The notes: generated by a model from the sequence alone, not told the origin. A stretch of 64,000 nucleotides of DNA from Membranipora membranacea (GCA_914767715.1 OU612071.1:12445493-12509492), one strand, 5' to 3'; shown: positions 1 through 10,622, numbered from the stretch's first letter. Numbers and translations are program-made.

Positions 1-686
1 ATTATAATTTTTATTAAGTAATGATTCACCCTATGTAGTATTGATAAGTTGATGATTTAGTGTTGTAGAAAGGCATTGAAGATTATCGCAAATTTCACAG
101 CATCAACACTGAGCATCAACATGAGGGATCGCCATAAAGACCACATATGGGAAAGTGCCTGAGAATAGCACAATAGAGTTAAGGTGCCCAACCTCAGTGA
201 TGAGATCATAACCCACTTTAGCATCTATTCCAAGAATCATCGCTCATTGAAAGGTCTTTTAGCAAAAGGTCGTGGTTGTTGGCACCAAATATTGGACGGT
301 ATCTATCAATCAAGTCTTGATTGCATTGCATGAGCAGAAAAACGTTCTCAGTATATTTTGAGCACAATGATTGACATCCCTCTTTCTTACCATTATAGTT
401 CTGTCCCAATGGACTGCTAGAAGATGATTGATTTGATATCGTGACAAAATGACACACTTTTGTAGCGTAAGCTAGTGTTTAACATGAGTACTTGGGGCCA
501 GCAATGCATAATAAAAACTTGATAATGACCCAATGACTAAATTTGGTAAACAGGAGCACACGTTCCTGGATGCTCTTCCGGCTAAAATTGTCCTAACAAG
601 AATGAAATACTTGCGCCTACATATGCCCTATGGCTCCTCTTTATAATACATAACATAAGTGTATACGAATGACTCAATTCACTCAC
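1..686 (-). other. Intron of copy A gene, running to the window edge
   Basis: Positions about 100-680 align by eye with the intron at 30,790-31,490 of copy B (shared landmarks: GAGCATCAACATGA, CAGTGATGAGATCATAA, CACCAAATATTGGACG). The 79-codon open frame at 218-457 lies wholly inside this intron and is not conserved as a reading frame, so it is not called as a gene. Confidence 0.6.
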
Positions 687-1769
687 AGGAGTAGGCTTTC
701 ACCATAGTATTTGACACTTTCATCAAATCTATCATTGCTGCCTGCTCATTAATTGTCATGTTGATGTTCGAGATGTGTTGGGAGGTTTCATTGATTGCCG
801 TGGTTGTTGACTTATCCAGGTTTTCTAACTGTGCGTACAAGGAGTACCTCTCAGCCGAGGCCGAATCGTTCATTGAGGCCATCATCTCAATGTGTTGGTT
901 CATGTTTGATTCAATTTTTTCTAACGTATGGTTAAAGATAGTTGAGATGTTTTGCAAGTTATCAGCCATTGCCATTGTAGTGGACTTATCCAGGTTTTCT
1001 AACTCAGTGTACAAGGAGCTCCTCTCAGCCGAGGCGGAATCGTTCATTGATGCCATCATCTCGATATGTTGGTTCATGTTTGATTCAATGTTTTCTAGGG
1101 ATTGGTTCAGGATAGTTGAGACGTTTTGCAAGTTTTCAGCTATTGCCATCGTTGTTGACTTGTCCAGGTTATTTAACTGTATGTACAAGGAGTTTCTCTC
1201 AGCCGAGGCCGTGACATTCATTGAGGCCATCATCTCAATGTGTTGGTTCATCTTTGATTCAATGTTTTCAAGCGTATGGTTGAAGCTATTCGAGAAGTTT
1301 TGCAAGCTTTCATCCATTGCCGTAGGTGTGGATTTTTCCAGATTATCTAACTGTGTGTACAAGGAGTTGATGTTTTCTCGCATATTCTGCTGATCACGGC
1401 TTGTCCCATTTAGATGAATTTCTAAGTTATGTAATTGAGAATAGAATAGATTTCTGTCCGTTGGTGTTATGAGTGCTGTAGCATTGTGGAGGAAGTCTTG
1501 AACCTCAACTATTGCAGTGCTCATATTCTCAACCTTGGTATGAAGAAGGGCAATCATCTCTATCGAGGGTGTGGTAGGATGTGACTTAGCTTTCTGGAAC
1601 AACATGCCATCAGAGGCGTTATCCATTCTGTCCAACACGTTGTGCAGAAGTGAGAGTTCATAATTTATAGATTCATTTAGCGATGCGATGTTTACGTTTA
1701 TTAAAGCGTCGGCTGCTTGTGAATCTGTACGGAGATTGGCAATGTCAGTCTCACTGTTGAGTGGCATAG
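687..1769 (-). CDS. Copy A large coiled-coil exon with 58-residue repeats
   Basis: This 1,083-bp exon is open throughout, phase 1 to phase 1, between ..CTGTATTGCAG and GTGAGT. About 130 leading residues are followed by consecutive 58-residue (174-bp) repeats. A shared repeat core reads MASMNDSASAERNSLYTQL and is followed by NLDKSTTMAMA. Heptad spacing of hydrophobics and many NxS/T sequons (for example NHT, NVS, NDS) indicate a glycosylated extracellular coiled-coil stalk. The plus-strand open frame at 758-1,393 is the antisense shadow of this repeat. Paralogue: 31,495-32,688. Confidence 0.8.
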
Positions 1770-4700
1770 CTGCAATACAGAGAAAATGAGATTAGATTGC
1801 GAGAATGGCCTTATATTCCCATTGTAGATAGAAGCTAGTCACAAAATAGTATTGAAATTGCCTATATCTTGAGAAAAATCAACCATATTATATTAAAGTT
1901 GTCACGATTTAGAATCAGCACCATTGCAACTCATCTTGGTAAAGTAGGGAAATTATTTTGGTGTTTGAATGCACCTTTGTATCGATCGTCGGCTGCTTGT
2001 AAATCTGATTTGATACTGGCAATGTCATTCGCTTGGTTGCTGATCTTTGTTTCCAATATCTCTATTGACATAGCTGCAATCCAGAGAAAATGAGATAAGA
2101 TTGCGAGAATGGCATTATATTCCCATTGTAGATAGAAGCTACTCTCCAAGCAGTATTGAAATTGCTATTGTTATTGTGATTATTTAGATCCAGCACCAAA
2201 ACCATTTAAAATTCATCGGTCATAATAGGGAAATAATTTTGGTACTTGAATGTACCTTTGTATCGATTGTCGGCTGCCTGTAAATCTGCTTGGTTGCTGA
2301 TCTTGGTATCCAACCTGTCGAGTGACATTGCTGCAATCCAGAGAAAGTGTGTTTAGTTTGCAAGCATGGCCTAATATTTCCATATTATATATCAAAACAT
2401 CACTCAGAATTACAATCTGCACCATTTAATATAATATAATTAATAAATATAAACACTTGTTATTTGTATGTTTATGGGGAATCCAAACCGATGATCTCAA
2501 ACGCACAAGCGACTTAATCTTGCTTGATAACACTGAGAGAATGTTGCAAGAGACACTACACACTTTCCTATACTGATTATAAATATTCATGGTTGTCTAA
2601 GACCATTATCCGGAAGCTTGCCGGTTCAGGAAGTCCCTTACAACCTTACATAATGGCAAGCCTGACTTCTGTTTTTACTTTACCAGTTCTCAGGTATATA
2701 TAGGGGTGGGTGTATATAAACGACTTGTACCACGGGTAAGAAACATGGCGACTCTTAATTTTAATTTCATGAGAGCACACAATCCTATTTGCAGGAGGCT
2801 CACCAATAAAATTAAACTGACCAAGGGGAGTATTTCAATTAAAGACAGCCAAAAGCCAATATCTTATCGCTAGGGTCTTGCCAAGAAATTGCTTAGTCAT
2901 TGAAAGAGCTACAACGTTCAGAGTGAGCGATTTTTCTTACAGAAAGGTCAAATCAGCGATAATTTTGAGCGGGGTAATAGTGATACTTTTGCTTGAAAAG
3001 GCGATGGTCATTCCAATTGAAAGACCCCAAGAATGTAAGAACACTGAATCGAACGTTATCTATTTAGACTCGAGAAAACTTTCACAATTGTTCCTGATGC
3101 ACCATTGCAGCTTTTGTTGTTTCCATCAATCTATTGCTAACTTGTAAAACCACCCAATTATGATTAAATTGAAGAACTAAGATAATTGCAGAATCTTATG
3201 AGTTTGTAAGCTCTCACCAAGTTGCTGGTACATTTGATGTTTCACTCCTTGATGTCCTTGAACGGTGGTGTCTCCTCCTGGTTGTTTGGTTGGGTAACCT
3301 TTAAAAAACAGAATCATTAGCTCACCGTCAATTGGCCATTTCAATGTGCAACATGGTAAAAACATCAATATACCCTGTCACCATTCTCCCTGCTGTCACT
3401 TGACAGTAACTTTCGTCTTGATTGAAGTGAATTAACCTGAAAGATTGAGTAGGACTGTCGCTGACGACCTGGCCTATAGTGGCTGACAATCTTTACAACT
3501 TTTCTGCTACAATACAGCTGCTTGATTGCTAATAATGCACTATTCAATGGTCCAAGTCGACTTTTGGCATGAAACTATGACAATATTGAACGTGTTGCTA
3601 TGGGATTCAGGAACTGATGATGTCATGGAGTGGAATGGTATATAGCAAACCCTCACTGAGATTTTGAAATACGTCGTCATTCTCCTTTTGCTGCTTCGTA
3701 ATTTCTGCCAAACTCTGATTCATGTAACGTTCTACAAATCAAATAACAATTTAAACTTTTTAATTTAGTAAGCCTCTAGCCTTGTCACCCAGCCACTTAA
3801 ACCAAATAAGTGGACGCGTGACAAGGCATCTGTGGCTCAAATACGGCTGCAATATCTTAAATCCTTGGTATTTTGCAAGGTGTTCTGTCCCCCCTGAAAA
3901 AGAAGATGAAAGTGTTAAAGATAGATAAAGCATGGAACTGGGTCTGTGGTGCCTGCAAATGTTCTAAATTATTTTGCTACTTGACAGTAACTTGCTCCCA
4001 ATCAATTTGTGCATAACCTGCGATTTACGAGACCCTTGCGTTCCAGCTCTTTCCAATGTACAAAGGCAATTCCATACTTCAATTAAACCATACATTATTG
4101 CATTTTTTGGTATTGAAACTACCCTGTTATTACAGACACTACCCAATAATGATTGAATTTAAAACCGAGATAGGTGCAGAGTTTTATGAGTTAATAAGCT
4201 CTCACCGAAGCGTTGTAGCATCTGATAATTTTCATTCTGATTTGTTGACAGGGTGTCAATGCGAGCATTCAGAAGATACGAGCCTTCATATGGTGAGTTT
4301 GTTGTACCACCTTAAATAAATATAATAATGATAGTCATTGCATCAACTCAACAAACTTCCAACTTGTTGCCGACTATTGTCCACAACAATTGTACTTGTT
4401 AAATCTTGGTTGGCTGCGTTGTAAATTTATTTGTTTGAGAACACTTATCTATCGGAGTAATGGGATTCTAACATTCATGAACTTGACAACAATAACCTAA
4501 TATTTATCATAGTTGCAAGCATGCATGTTATTATTATGAACTTTATTAACTACCGGATTTATTAACATACATGTGATACACAGAGAGTCAACAATTGAAA
4601 ATGAGAAGCTAACAATAAACTGGATGGATTTCTTCTGAAATCTAAGTTGATAGCTCATACGACAATAGCTTTGTTGCTTGTCATGGCGAATGACTGAATA

Positions 4701-5578
4701 GAGCCACAACTCATGTGTCATGAATTGTATGGCAATCAATAACCAATAGCGCCATCTCACCATTCCCAAGTTGTGATGGTGCCATCAGTTGTGGCTTCAT
4801 GTCCCACTGGGGGAGCTTACACGATCCCTTGCCTAAGCCCCCAGCACCTTTGGGTGTATTTACCTCCTGTGTTGGCCTAGTCTAGGATTGAATGGAATCT
4901 AATTTGAATTGGACCAAGGTGGACCTGGAAAAAGTTGGCATGGCTCGGCCAAGATGTGGCGCTTCCACTCCAAGTACTATGCATATACATAACACACAAA
5001 TGAATGAAATTTTAAGCTACAATGTAACAAAGTTGAGAGTTCAATTTCATCCCTGTTTTTACGTTGCAAGTACTCATAATGAAAACCATGTATGTATCAT
5101 CATTATTACAATCTTCAATCAATTTTGCAACATATTTTAGCATTGACGATTGGTTAAATTTGAAATAAATACCGTTCAATGCACTATAATACACAGCAGT
5201 CACAAGATCTGAAGAAATGCGCCCTAGAGTGGTCAATTATTATTTTATAAAAGCTACCACCTAGCTGACACTTGGTGCAGGCTTGCATGAAGTTAACTAA
5301 ACATATCTTCATTCAAGTCAAATACTCCCCTACGAGGGTATTTGATGATCTTTAGACTGTGATTGTGGTATTATCTTACCTAGGTCGTTGATTGTGTCAG
5401 TATTTTGACGAATCTTCCCTTCCATGTCGCTCATCTTCATGTTGAGCTCTTCCAGCTGGGTGAGAACAAGCCCACAGCACACTCCTACAAGGATGAATCC
5501 AGATACATGCAGCAGTGTCAACCCAGCGATTAACAGCTTATTCTTGTTGAGAGAGCTTTCTCGTCCTTGTCTAGGCAT
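687..5578 (-). CDS. Membrane-anchored coiled-coil protein, copy A (5' part of gene; 3' end beyond the left window edge)
   Basis: This is a multi-exon gene on the minus strand. Exons seen are 5,380-5,578 (N-terminus and transmembrane helix), 4,206-4,310 (X), 3,657-3,731 (Z), 3,218-3,298 (Y), 2,256-2,330, 1,975-2,073 and 687-1,769 (coiled coil). All have AG acceptors and GT donors, and all internal borders are phase 1, so they join in one frame. The predicted product is a type II membrane protein: about 13 polar residues, a hydrophobic helix at residues 14-39, then an extracellular stalk rich in N-glycosylation sequons. The terminal CUB-like exons found in copy B would lie left of position 1. 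The paralogue at 29,684-39,896 has the same layout. I recognise no named family. Function is inferred only: a surface receptor or adhesion-type molecule. Confidence 0.75.
1975..2330 (-). CDS. Copy A short exons 2,256-2,330 and 1,975-2,073 (duplicated coiled-coil exon starts)
   Basis: These two symmetric phase 1-1 exons are 75 and 99 bp. They encode AMSLDRLDTKISNQADLQAA plus DNRYK, and AMSIEILETKISNQANDIAS plus IKSDLQAADDRYK. Each resembles the first 25-35 residues of the large coiled-coil exon that follows, and each has the same upstream polypyrimidine/AG segment (consensus ..GGATTGCAG). They look like tandem duplications of the acceptor plus the start of the large exon, each with its own downstream GT (GTACAT, GTGCAT). 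Confidence 0.55.
2825..3028 (+). mobile_element. MITE of the GGGGGTCTTTCAATTAG family, within an intron of copy A
   Basis: The element begins GGGGAGTATTTCAATT and ends CCAATTGAAAGACCCC, giving imperfect terminal inverted repeats. Internal landmarks GAGCGATTT, GATAATTTTGAGCGG and GTGATA are shared with other copies listed here. About 200 bp, non-coding. Confidence 0.6.
3218..3298 (-). CDS. Copy A cassette exon Y
   Basis: This is an 81-bp phase 1-1 exon ending at a GTGAGA donor. It encodes GYPTKQPGGDTTVQGHQGVK and then HQMYQQL. The Gly/Gln/Pro-rich segment is not a true Gly-X-Y collagen repeat. Homologues: 34,386-34,466, 35,137-35,217 and 37,357-37,437. Confidence 0.65.
3657..3731 (-). CDS. 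Copy A cassette exon Z
   Basis: This is a 75-bp phase 1-1 exon between ..TTTGTAG and GTGAGG. It encodes ERYMNQSLAEITKQQKENDD followed by VFQNL, a short helical, coiled-coil-like segment with one N-glycosylation sequon (NQS). Homologues: 35,850-35,924 and 38,059-38,121. Confidence 0.65.
3965..4055 (-). other. Conserved segment W (possible additional exon) between X and Z
   Basis: The minus-strand frame GSRKSQVMHKLIGSKLLSSS is conserved in all three cassette units (also about 36,160-36,245 and 38,355-38,435, with residue changes). An acceptor-like AAAGAG precedes it, but a consistent donor is not evident; an internal CAG|GTTATG exists in two of three. It may be an extra exon or simply duplicated intron. 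Confidence 0.3.
4206..4310 (-). CDS. Copy A cassette exon X
   Basis: This 105-bp symmetric phase 1-1 exon encodes 35 residues starting GGTTNSPYEG and ending NYQMLQRF. Acceptor ..TTAAG and donor GTGAGA are present. It is homologous to 36,401-36,505 and 38,589-38,693. The 5' half has diverged from the B copies while the 3' half is nearly identical. Confidence 0.65.
5380..5578 (-). CDS. Copy A exon 1: start codon and transmembrane anchor
   Basis: The ATG is at 5,578 and the first residues are MPRQGRESSLNKNK. A hydrophobic run (LLIAGLTLL...GFILVGVCCGLVL) follows, then an amphipathic heptad-like stretch ending in TINDL plus one base. The donor is GTAAGA. The 199-bp length leaves phase 1. There is no signal peptide cleavage pattern, and the basic N-terminus before the helix favours a type II topology. 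Paralogous exon: 39,698-39,896. Confidence 0.8.
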
Positions 5579-5655
5579 CTTTCTTTCATCGGTTTGTTTG
5601 ATTGTTGGATTCTCTTCGTGTCTTGCATAACTCTATGTAGCCTGTCTTGACTAGC

Positions 5656-5700
5656 CTTGTTCGGTGGGGGGTTCACCCCCCCCCCCCCCACCGAACAAAG
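5656..5700. repeat. Hairpin with G6/C14 tract (TTGTTCGGT / ACCGAACAA)
   Basis: CTTGTTCGGT is followed by six G, TTCA and a long C run, then ACCGAACAAAG. It is an inverted repeat just upstream of exon 1 of copy A. The equivalent hairpin sits in the same place in copy B (39,978-40,023) with different tract lengths. Confidence 0.6.
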
Positions 5701-5749
5701 CTTGGCTAAACTCTATGGTGTCAACTGAATAAAAGTGCATGTAGTCCTT

Positions 5750-8090
5750 TGTGAGCTGTTCATGAAAACCAAGGAGTCTCTGTAACTCCCTGATGAAAAC
5801 TAATTAATGCTAGTTACTACGTAATATTGTCTTAATAATACCAAATTCCACCTAGCACACTTTGCTTTCATTCCTTGAGTCAAGCTTGCTATTTAGGATT
5901 TTTTTTGTTTTGCATATCTTTAAAACTTACAATAGATAGCGGCTTAGTCTATGAAATTAAAGTTTATGAATTCTTCACATTGGATAAACTTGACCTATTG
6001 CATCGTAGGATTATTTGCTTTTAGTGCAACAGTCAGGTTTCAGAATCAAAGCGGTATGCTTTATACAACTGTCAATCTCAAATAATATTTGAAAACAACC
6101 ATTAGGAGCTCAAAACGCTTAAAGAGGGATGTAGGCCAGATAGAGCTGCAAAACAAGACGTGCTCTAAAAAGGACGTAACAAGCAATTTTGATGGCAGGA
6201 AAAAAACAGAATGAATGAATGGTACTAAAATGTGCTGAATCAAAGAATGAGGGTGTACCCAGTTGTAGCAGTAAGGCAGCATATCTTAAGTCAGCAGAGT
6301 TGAAGACAATCATAGTTAGGTTTTAATACTTTTCCAAGTGAAAATAATCATTTCATTAGTGATCATCGATAGCACTATTGTTTTAACTCAAACCATCATG
6401 CCATGGCAGGAAATGAAGCAAATCAGATTCATCAAAGTTGAAATGATTTTTCTTGTGTCAATCTGATTGCATTGCAAAGCCAATTCCAATTAAATGCAAG
6501 TGGCAGTAATTCTGTACAAGGTATGTGCACAGTCAAGTCATGATAGTGACGTCTCATGCCAAAAATTTGACAGACTTTGAACTCACTCTCAGAAGGTAAT
6601 GGCTGGTGCACATTGTCCCAGTCAACCATCCCAGTCAATGTGAACATGAAAATGACACAATCCCAGTCTGTCTGGGTCCGTCTGGGACTGTATCTGGAAA
6701 GTTCGTAAGCGTCAAACTTTCCCGATACTGTCCAACACGGATCCGGACTCCTTTTACTTCTGGGTGCTATGTGAACCACACATTAGGATGATCTGGGACG
6801 ATCTGGGACGATCCTAAACAATGTGAACATTATCCCGACACTATCCCAAACAAAAACCTAATTGCTAGTCTGGGATGAATTTTACAATGTGAACATAAGA
6901 CTGTGACCATCTGGGATAAGCATCTGGGATGGCATCCTATGTCATCTGGGACAATGTGAACCACGCTCAACAAAACTAAAAGATTTTCAGCTAATAAAGA
7001 CAAAAGTTGCAATTGAATTGAATCGGTGGTTAAGATCTAAACAAAGATACATACTAATAACCCTTTTACAATATTTTCACGTAAGGGTATGGATTATATG
7101 TGGTCCTAGAAGACATTGACTTATCAAGGAGAACAATTTTTATTTTTTGTGCTGTTTTTCAAAGCATGGTGGTGCATGTCATATTATTTGAAAGTTCAGT
7201 AACATTATCAAAATAATATCACGCGGTTGCGTAATATATATGCCGTTTTTATCTTGATGAATCATGGTCATGGGTATTGCATTGTCGCCAACCACGTGTC
7301 ATCATTGTGTGGCCCCTAGGATGAATTTTTTTAATTTTTTCAGCACTGTTCCATGGTAAAATGGCCCGGAACTTTTATAGACACTCATTCTCGGTTCTAG
7401 ATTCCAGGTGATATTTAATTCTGTTATCACACTGCCCTCTGTATAGTGTATACCAACACCTTATGATGCCAGCTTAGATTTCTCTTGGTTATATTATGAC
7501 AATGTCTCCAGTCGAAAGGTTTGAAGGACCACATTTTTCATGGTCAAACCAGTTGCTCCGCTGTCATTCTGAAACACAGAGGCAGAACAATATTGGAATG
7601 GAATGACAATAAGAAATCATTGTGTTTCCATGGGACAGCCTTGAATAAAATTCCAGCTGTTCGTTGCATGGAAATACCTACACTCAAAGAGCTCAAATGT
7701 TCAATTCGTTCAGTTCAGTCTCACTTCAATGCAAAAAAAACAGTATCAGGCTCGCAAAAACGTATTCTCAGTTACTTCCCTGGAAAATCTTTGGTTGTGG
7801 AAATGTTATAAAGTTACAAAAAAGGGGGTGTTGCTAAAGTTGAAATATCCTTGTGCACAATTAACACTTGCTGAGTTTAACTGCACAGATACTATGAGTG
7901 ACATGACATAAATTTGTGACCGGGCGGTAAATACAAGTAGTGAGTGCTCGACAGCAGCATGTGAACCCTGGGCCTTTATCGATGTCAACGGATGGCTGGG
8001 TCAATTCAACTGAGCCACTCTCAATTTTAAATCCCTATATGTTTTGGCCAGACACAGTCAATCTGTACCAGGCTAGCGTATCTATACAGG
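5750..8090. other. Non-coding flank shared with block B, and junction to the ESS2 pseudogene
   Basis: 5,750-7,690 is collinear with about 40,070-42,860 of block B. 7,690-7,925 shows no clear match. From 7,925 the sequence matches intron 8 of the intact ESS2 gene (50,946 onward). The duplication junction therefore lies inside 7,690-7,925. No gene is supported here. Confidence 0.6.
6600..6960. repeat. CTGGGAC/AATGTGAAC repeat-rich segment
   Basis: Many short direct and inverted occurrences of CTGGGAYGATC, CAATGTGAAC and CATTGTCCCAG occur here, with the same in block B (40,890-41,695). It resembles an old MITE or nested MITEs; GTGGTTCACATTGTCCCAG-like ends are visible. The 115-codon frame at 6,432-6,779 overlaps it and is also seen at 40,750-41,121. 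I regard it as repeat-derived, not a gene. Confidence 0.45.
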
Positions 8091-8099
8091 GAAACATAC

Positions 8100-8212
8100 G
8101 TGTTGAGACGCTTAGTCCTCTCAACAGCCTGAGCTTTTTTATCTCTGTGTTGTTTAGCCACTTTTTCAGCTAACTCTCTCCCGATCCTGTCTCTCTTAGG
8201 TTCGTCCTTCAG
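8100..8212 (-). pseudogene. Pseudo-ESS2 exon 8 (open)
   Basis: It is 113 bp long, identical in length to the intact exon 8. It encodes LKDEPKRDRIGRELAEKVAK onward, with acceptor ..TTAG and donor GTATGT kept. Confidence 0.85.
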
Positions 8213-8544
8213 CTAATAAAATACACAACTACATTATTATTTAGAAAAAAGATATGACAGAAAGGGGGTGAAGTGGCTATTTGATAACAATTGTTTCGTT
8301 ATTGCACACAATATTGTCAGCAAAGGAATCTGCTATCCACTCATTCCATATGACTGTCAGTTACAAAACTATGATCTGGGTTTGGTCTGCCCAAAGCCGA
8401 CAAGGTTTGTCGAGATATCCAACTACAGATCAACACGAGGATTTTCGGTAGCTGTCCAAACATTTACATGATTAGATAGAGTCACATAAGAACAACACAC
8501 AAAGAAGAGGTGTAGGCCCATCCTTGAACAATCATCCTTGAAAG

Positions 8545-8632
8545 CTCCCCCAATGGGATTCAATCCCACAACTTCTGCGGCACCAATCGCCATGCAGTGA
8601 ATAGCAGGCGCGCGCTAACCAATTGAGTCCAA
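8545..8632 (-). repeat. Degenerate tRNA-like segment (SINE head or pseudo-tRNA)
   Basis: On the minus strand an A-box-like GGACTCAATTGGTTAGCGCG and a B-box-like GGGATTGAATCCC are about 50 nt apart. The cloverleaf is not intact. The segment is absent from the corresponding intron of the intact ESS2 gene (near 51,535), so it is an insertion. Confidence 0.45.
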
Positions 8633-8853
8633 ATCAATATTTCTCTGTAATCATAAATACTACAGGGAATTCTCATCGTAAGTTTCAGTCCTCTGGCTCA
8701 TTTTCAAATCTTTCTCCCTTGCAAGATTGATAAATCCATCAAGCAGTGAATGAAGTGGATTTTTGACCTGAGGTTTGTTTTGTCCTTACTGTTATTCAAC
8801 CCACAAATTGAACAAACAACAATGCTAATTGGTTTGCAGTCACATTACAATAC

Positions 8854-9056
8854 CTTAAACACTGGCCCTGATGTGACAGGTTTGATCAGTTTGTCACCAG
8901 CAGCTAACAGAAATGGAGTAACCTCAATCTCTCCCCATTATATCATCGGCGACTCTGAACCCGCTGCATAGGGGTGCGGTGTAGGGGTGGATACAAAATC
9001 ATGACCCCGTACCCGAGTTGTTGGGGGTCCAATCTCCTCGCTTATATCAACTCTAC
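8854..9056 (-). pseudogene. Pseudo-ESS2 exon 7 with in-frame stop
   Basis: It encodes GRVDISEEIG...HDFVSTPTPHP...GSESPMI, then TAA, then WGEIE.TPFLL. The stop is at 8,938-8,940. It is 203 bp long against 206 in the intact gene (in-frame loss of one codon). Confidence 0.85.
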
Positions 9057-9380
9057 CTAGGAAAGTAAAAAAAAAATGAAGTCAGTCTTAGTTTAGATCT
9101 GAGCATATCCAATGTTTATTTTGCTTTCTCATTATGAGGGACCCAATGTGTATTACATTGTAGGAGAGAATATAAATGTTAAATTCCTTACAGCTAAGTC
9201 TCAAATGATGCGCACTGACTTAAATTTGGGTAAATTTTAGTAAGAAGGATCGGCCAGTCGACTTTAACATTTTATTTATATAGAGAAAAACACTAAAAGT
9301 ACCAATCATAAACTGTCATCAAGCTGAAACTATGGGTCTCTGCAACAAATACAGAAATATAGACTACAGTCCCTACATAC

Positions 9381-9541
9381 CAGGTAGTCCTTTGAAGAAC
9401 TTCATGTTCTGGCTGCTTGATGACGCTGGATCTTTAAATGGGTTCTCATAAAGTTGAGTAGGGGTGGGATTCATGACCTTGTTCTTACTGGCTAACTCAA
9501 TCTTCTCCTCAGCTGTTAGCTCCGCCCCTGCTACATTATAC
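9381..9541 (-). pseudogene. Pseudo-ESS2 exon 6 (open)
   Basis: 161 bp, open. Residues YNVAGAELTAEEKIELASK and NPFKDPASSSSQ are recognisable against the intact exon at 52,830-52,990. Confidence 0.85.
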
Positions 9542-9940
9542 CTGCGATGGAGGGTAAGGTATATAAAATCAATAAGATATTACACAGATTCTGACATATA
9601 AAGTTAAATTCAAGGTTCCCAAAGTTGGCAGAGAGTGAGCCACAGAATCCATGTACATCACCTAAATCCCCACCTTAATATTCAAAGCAACATTAATGTC
9701 AACATGATCATTGAAAGAGGCATCTTCTATTTACCAAATGACCTTGACATAGACGCAAAACAGACATAAACATTGTATATCACCATGGTTACAATAAAAA
9801 TATGTAGTCATACAGATTTTAGAGAGTACCTTGAGGAAGTTGTTCTAAGTTTGAATCTAAGTATTGCACTAACCATCTACATTAGCCTTTATCTACATAG
9901 GCTTAAAAAAAACAACATAATGCATGTTAGTAATACTCAC

Positions 9941-10047
9941 ATGACAGCATTCACTGGTAAATAAGTCAATGTCTTTAGTTTAGTTGGGTTACCTTCTATA
10001 GCTGCCTGCTCTTCCATACTTGCTAAAGGTAACTGTGCATCTTCTAA
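9941..10047 (-). pseudogene. Pseudo-ESS2 exon 5 (open)
   Basis: 107 bp, open. It encodes LEDAQLPLASMEEQAAIEGN and then PTKLKTLTYLPVNAV, with donor GTGAGT. It matches 53,945-54,051. Confidence 0.85.
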
Positions 10048-10507
10048 CTATAAAAACATATAACAAGATTAGGAGTGAGAGTTTAGACATGTGGATTGTG
10101 TGTACAGACGCTCTTTGTCTTGGTATGACTGTGAGACGTTGGGACAAGTGGCATTTCCAGTAAATCAGACCATTTTATATGATTTAATCATATGATTCAA
10201 ATACAAAAACTGGTATTTAAAATTATAAATCTATAGCTACGACCTTAGAAGGATGTACAAATACCTGAGTGAGTTAATAATTTTACTACATGACATTATG
10301 TAATATTTTTGTTAGTCGGCATTACTGGCCTGTGCAGGCTGTCGTCGGTGGGGAGGTGGGGACAGCCCGCCCAGACTACAGTATTCAATGACTTAGCAGG
10401 TAAGCATTTATTGATATCGCAAGTGCCACTACTAATCATCTGCTATGGCAAAACATCAGATGACTGGAGATGAGTCTTTTAATTCTGTTAATTTCGATAT
10501 AACATAC

Positions 10508-10622
10508 CACTCGATGAGTTAACATTAGAACTGGCTGATGTACTTTTAACTTTATCACCTTCAATGAAGCTCACTGCTCGATGTGTTTGGTGTCTCAAAG
10601 TCAAAACTAGCTGGTGTGGTGT
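10508..10622 (-). pseudogene. Pseudo-ESS2 exon 3 (frameshifted)
   Basis: It begins TTPASFDFETPNTSSSELH and then stops. Shifting frame restores IEGDKVKSTSAS..NSSS, matching the intact exon. It is 115 bp against 120. The GTATGT donor is retained. Confidence 0.8.

Larger units (their letters stand above)
8100..10622 (-). pseudogene. ESS2 (DGCR14) pseudogene, exons 3 and 5-8 retained
   Basis: Segments matching the intact gene at 48,975-59,589 are exon 8 (8,100-8,212), exon 7 (8,854-9,056), exon 6 (9,381-9,541), exon 5 (9,941-10,047) and exon 3 (10,508-10,622). Order, strand and splice sites are preserved. Exons 5, 6 and 8 are still open at the same length as in the intact gene. Exon 7 has a TAA stop at 8,938-8,940, replacing Thr in the conserved SPMMTWGE motif. 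Exon 3 is 5 bp short, giving a frameshift after ETPNTSSSELH. Exon 4 and exons 9-10 are absent. About 25 bp of exon 2 with its acceptor may survive near 11,225-11,260. It cannot encode ESS2; whether it is transcribed is unknown. Confidence 0.88.

Noticed and set aside
218-457. 79-codon minus-strand frame with several Cys, in copy A
   Set aside because: It lies inside an intron whose sequence aligns with copy B, where the frame is not kept.
758-1393. 211-codon plus-strand frame opposite the coiled-coil exon
   Set aside because: It is the antisense of a 174-bp in-phase repeat; long shadow frames are expected there. The same applies to 31,440-31,844 and 31,863-32,135.
3215-3300. Collagen-like triple helix in exon Y (GPQG, GHQG)
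   Set aside because: Only one or two Gly-X-X steps; no run of Gly-X-Y repeats.
6432-6779. 115-codon frame also present at 40,750-41,121
   Set aside because: Both copies lie in a duplicated, repeat-rich segment (CTGGGAC/AATGTGAAC units). No domain is recognisable and conservation is explained by the block duplication.
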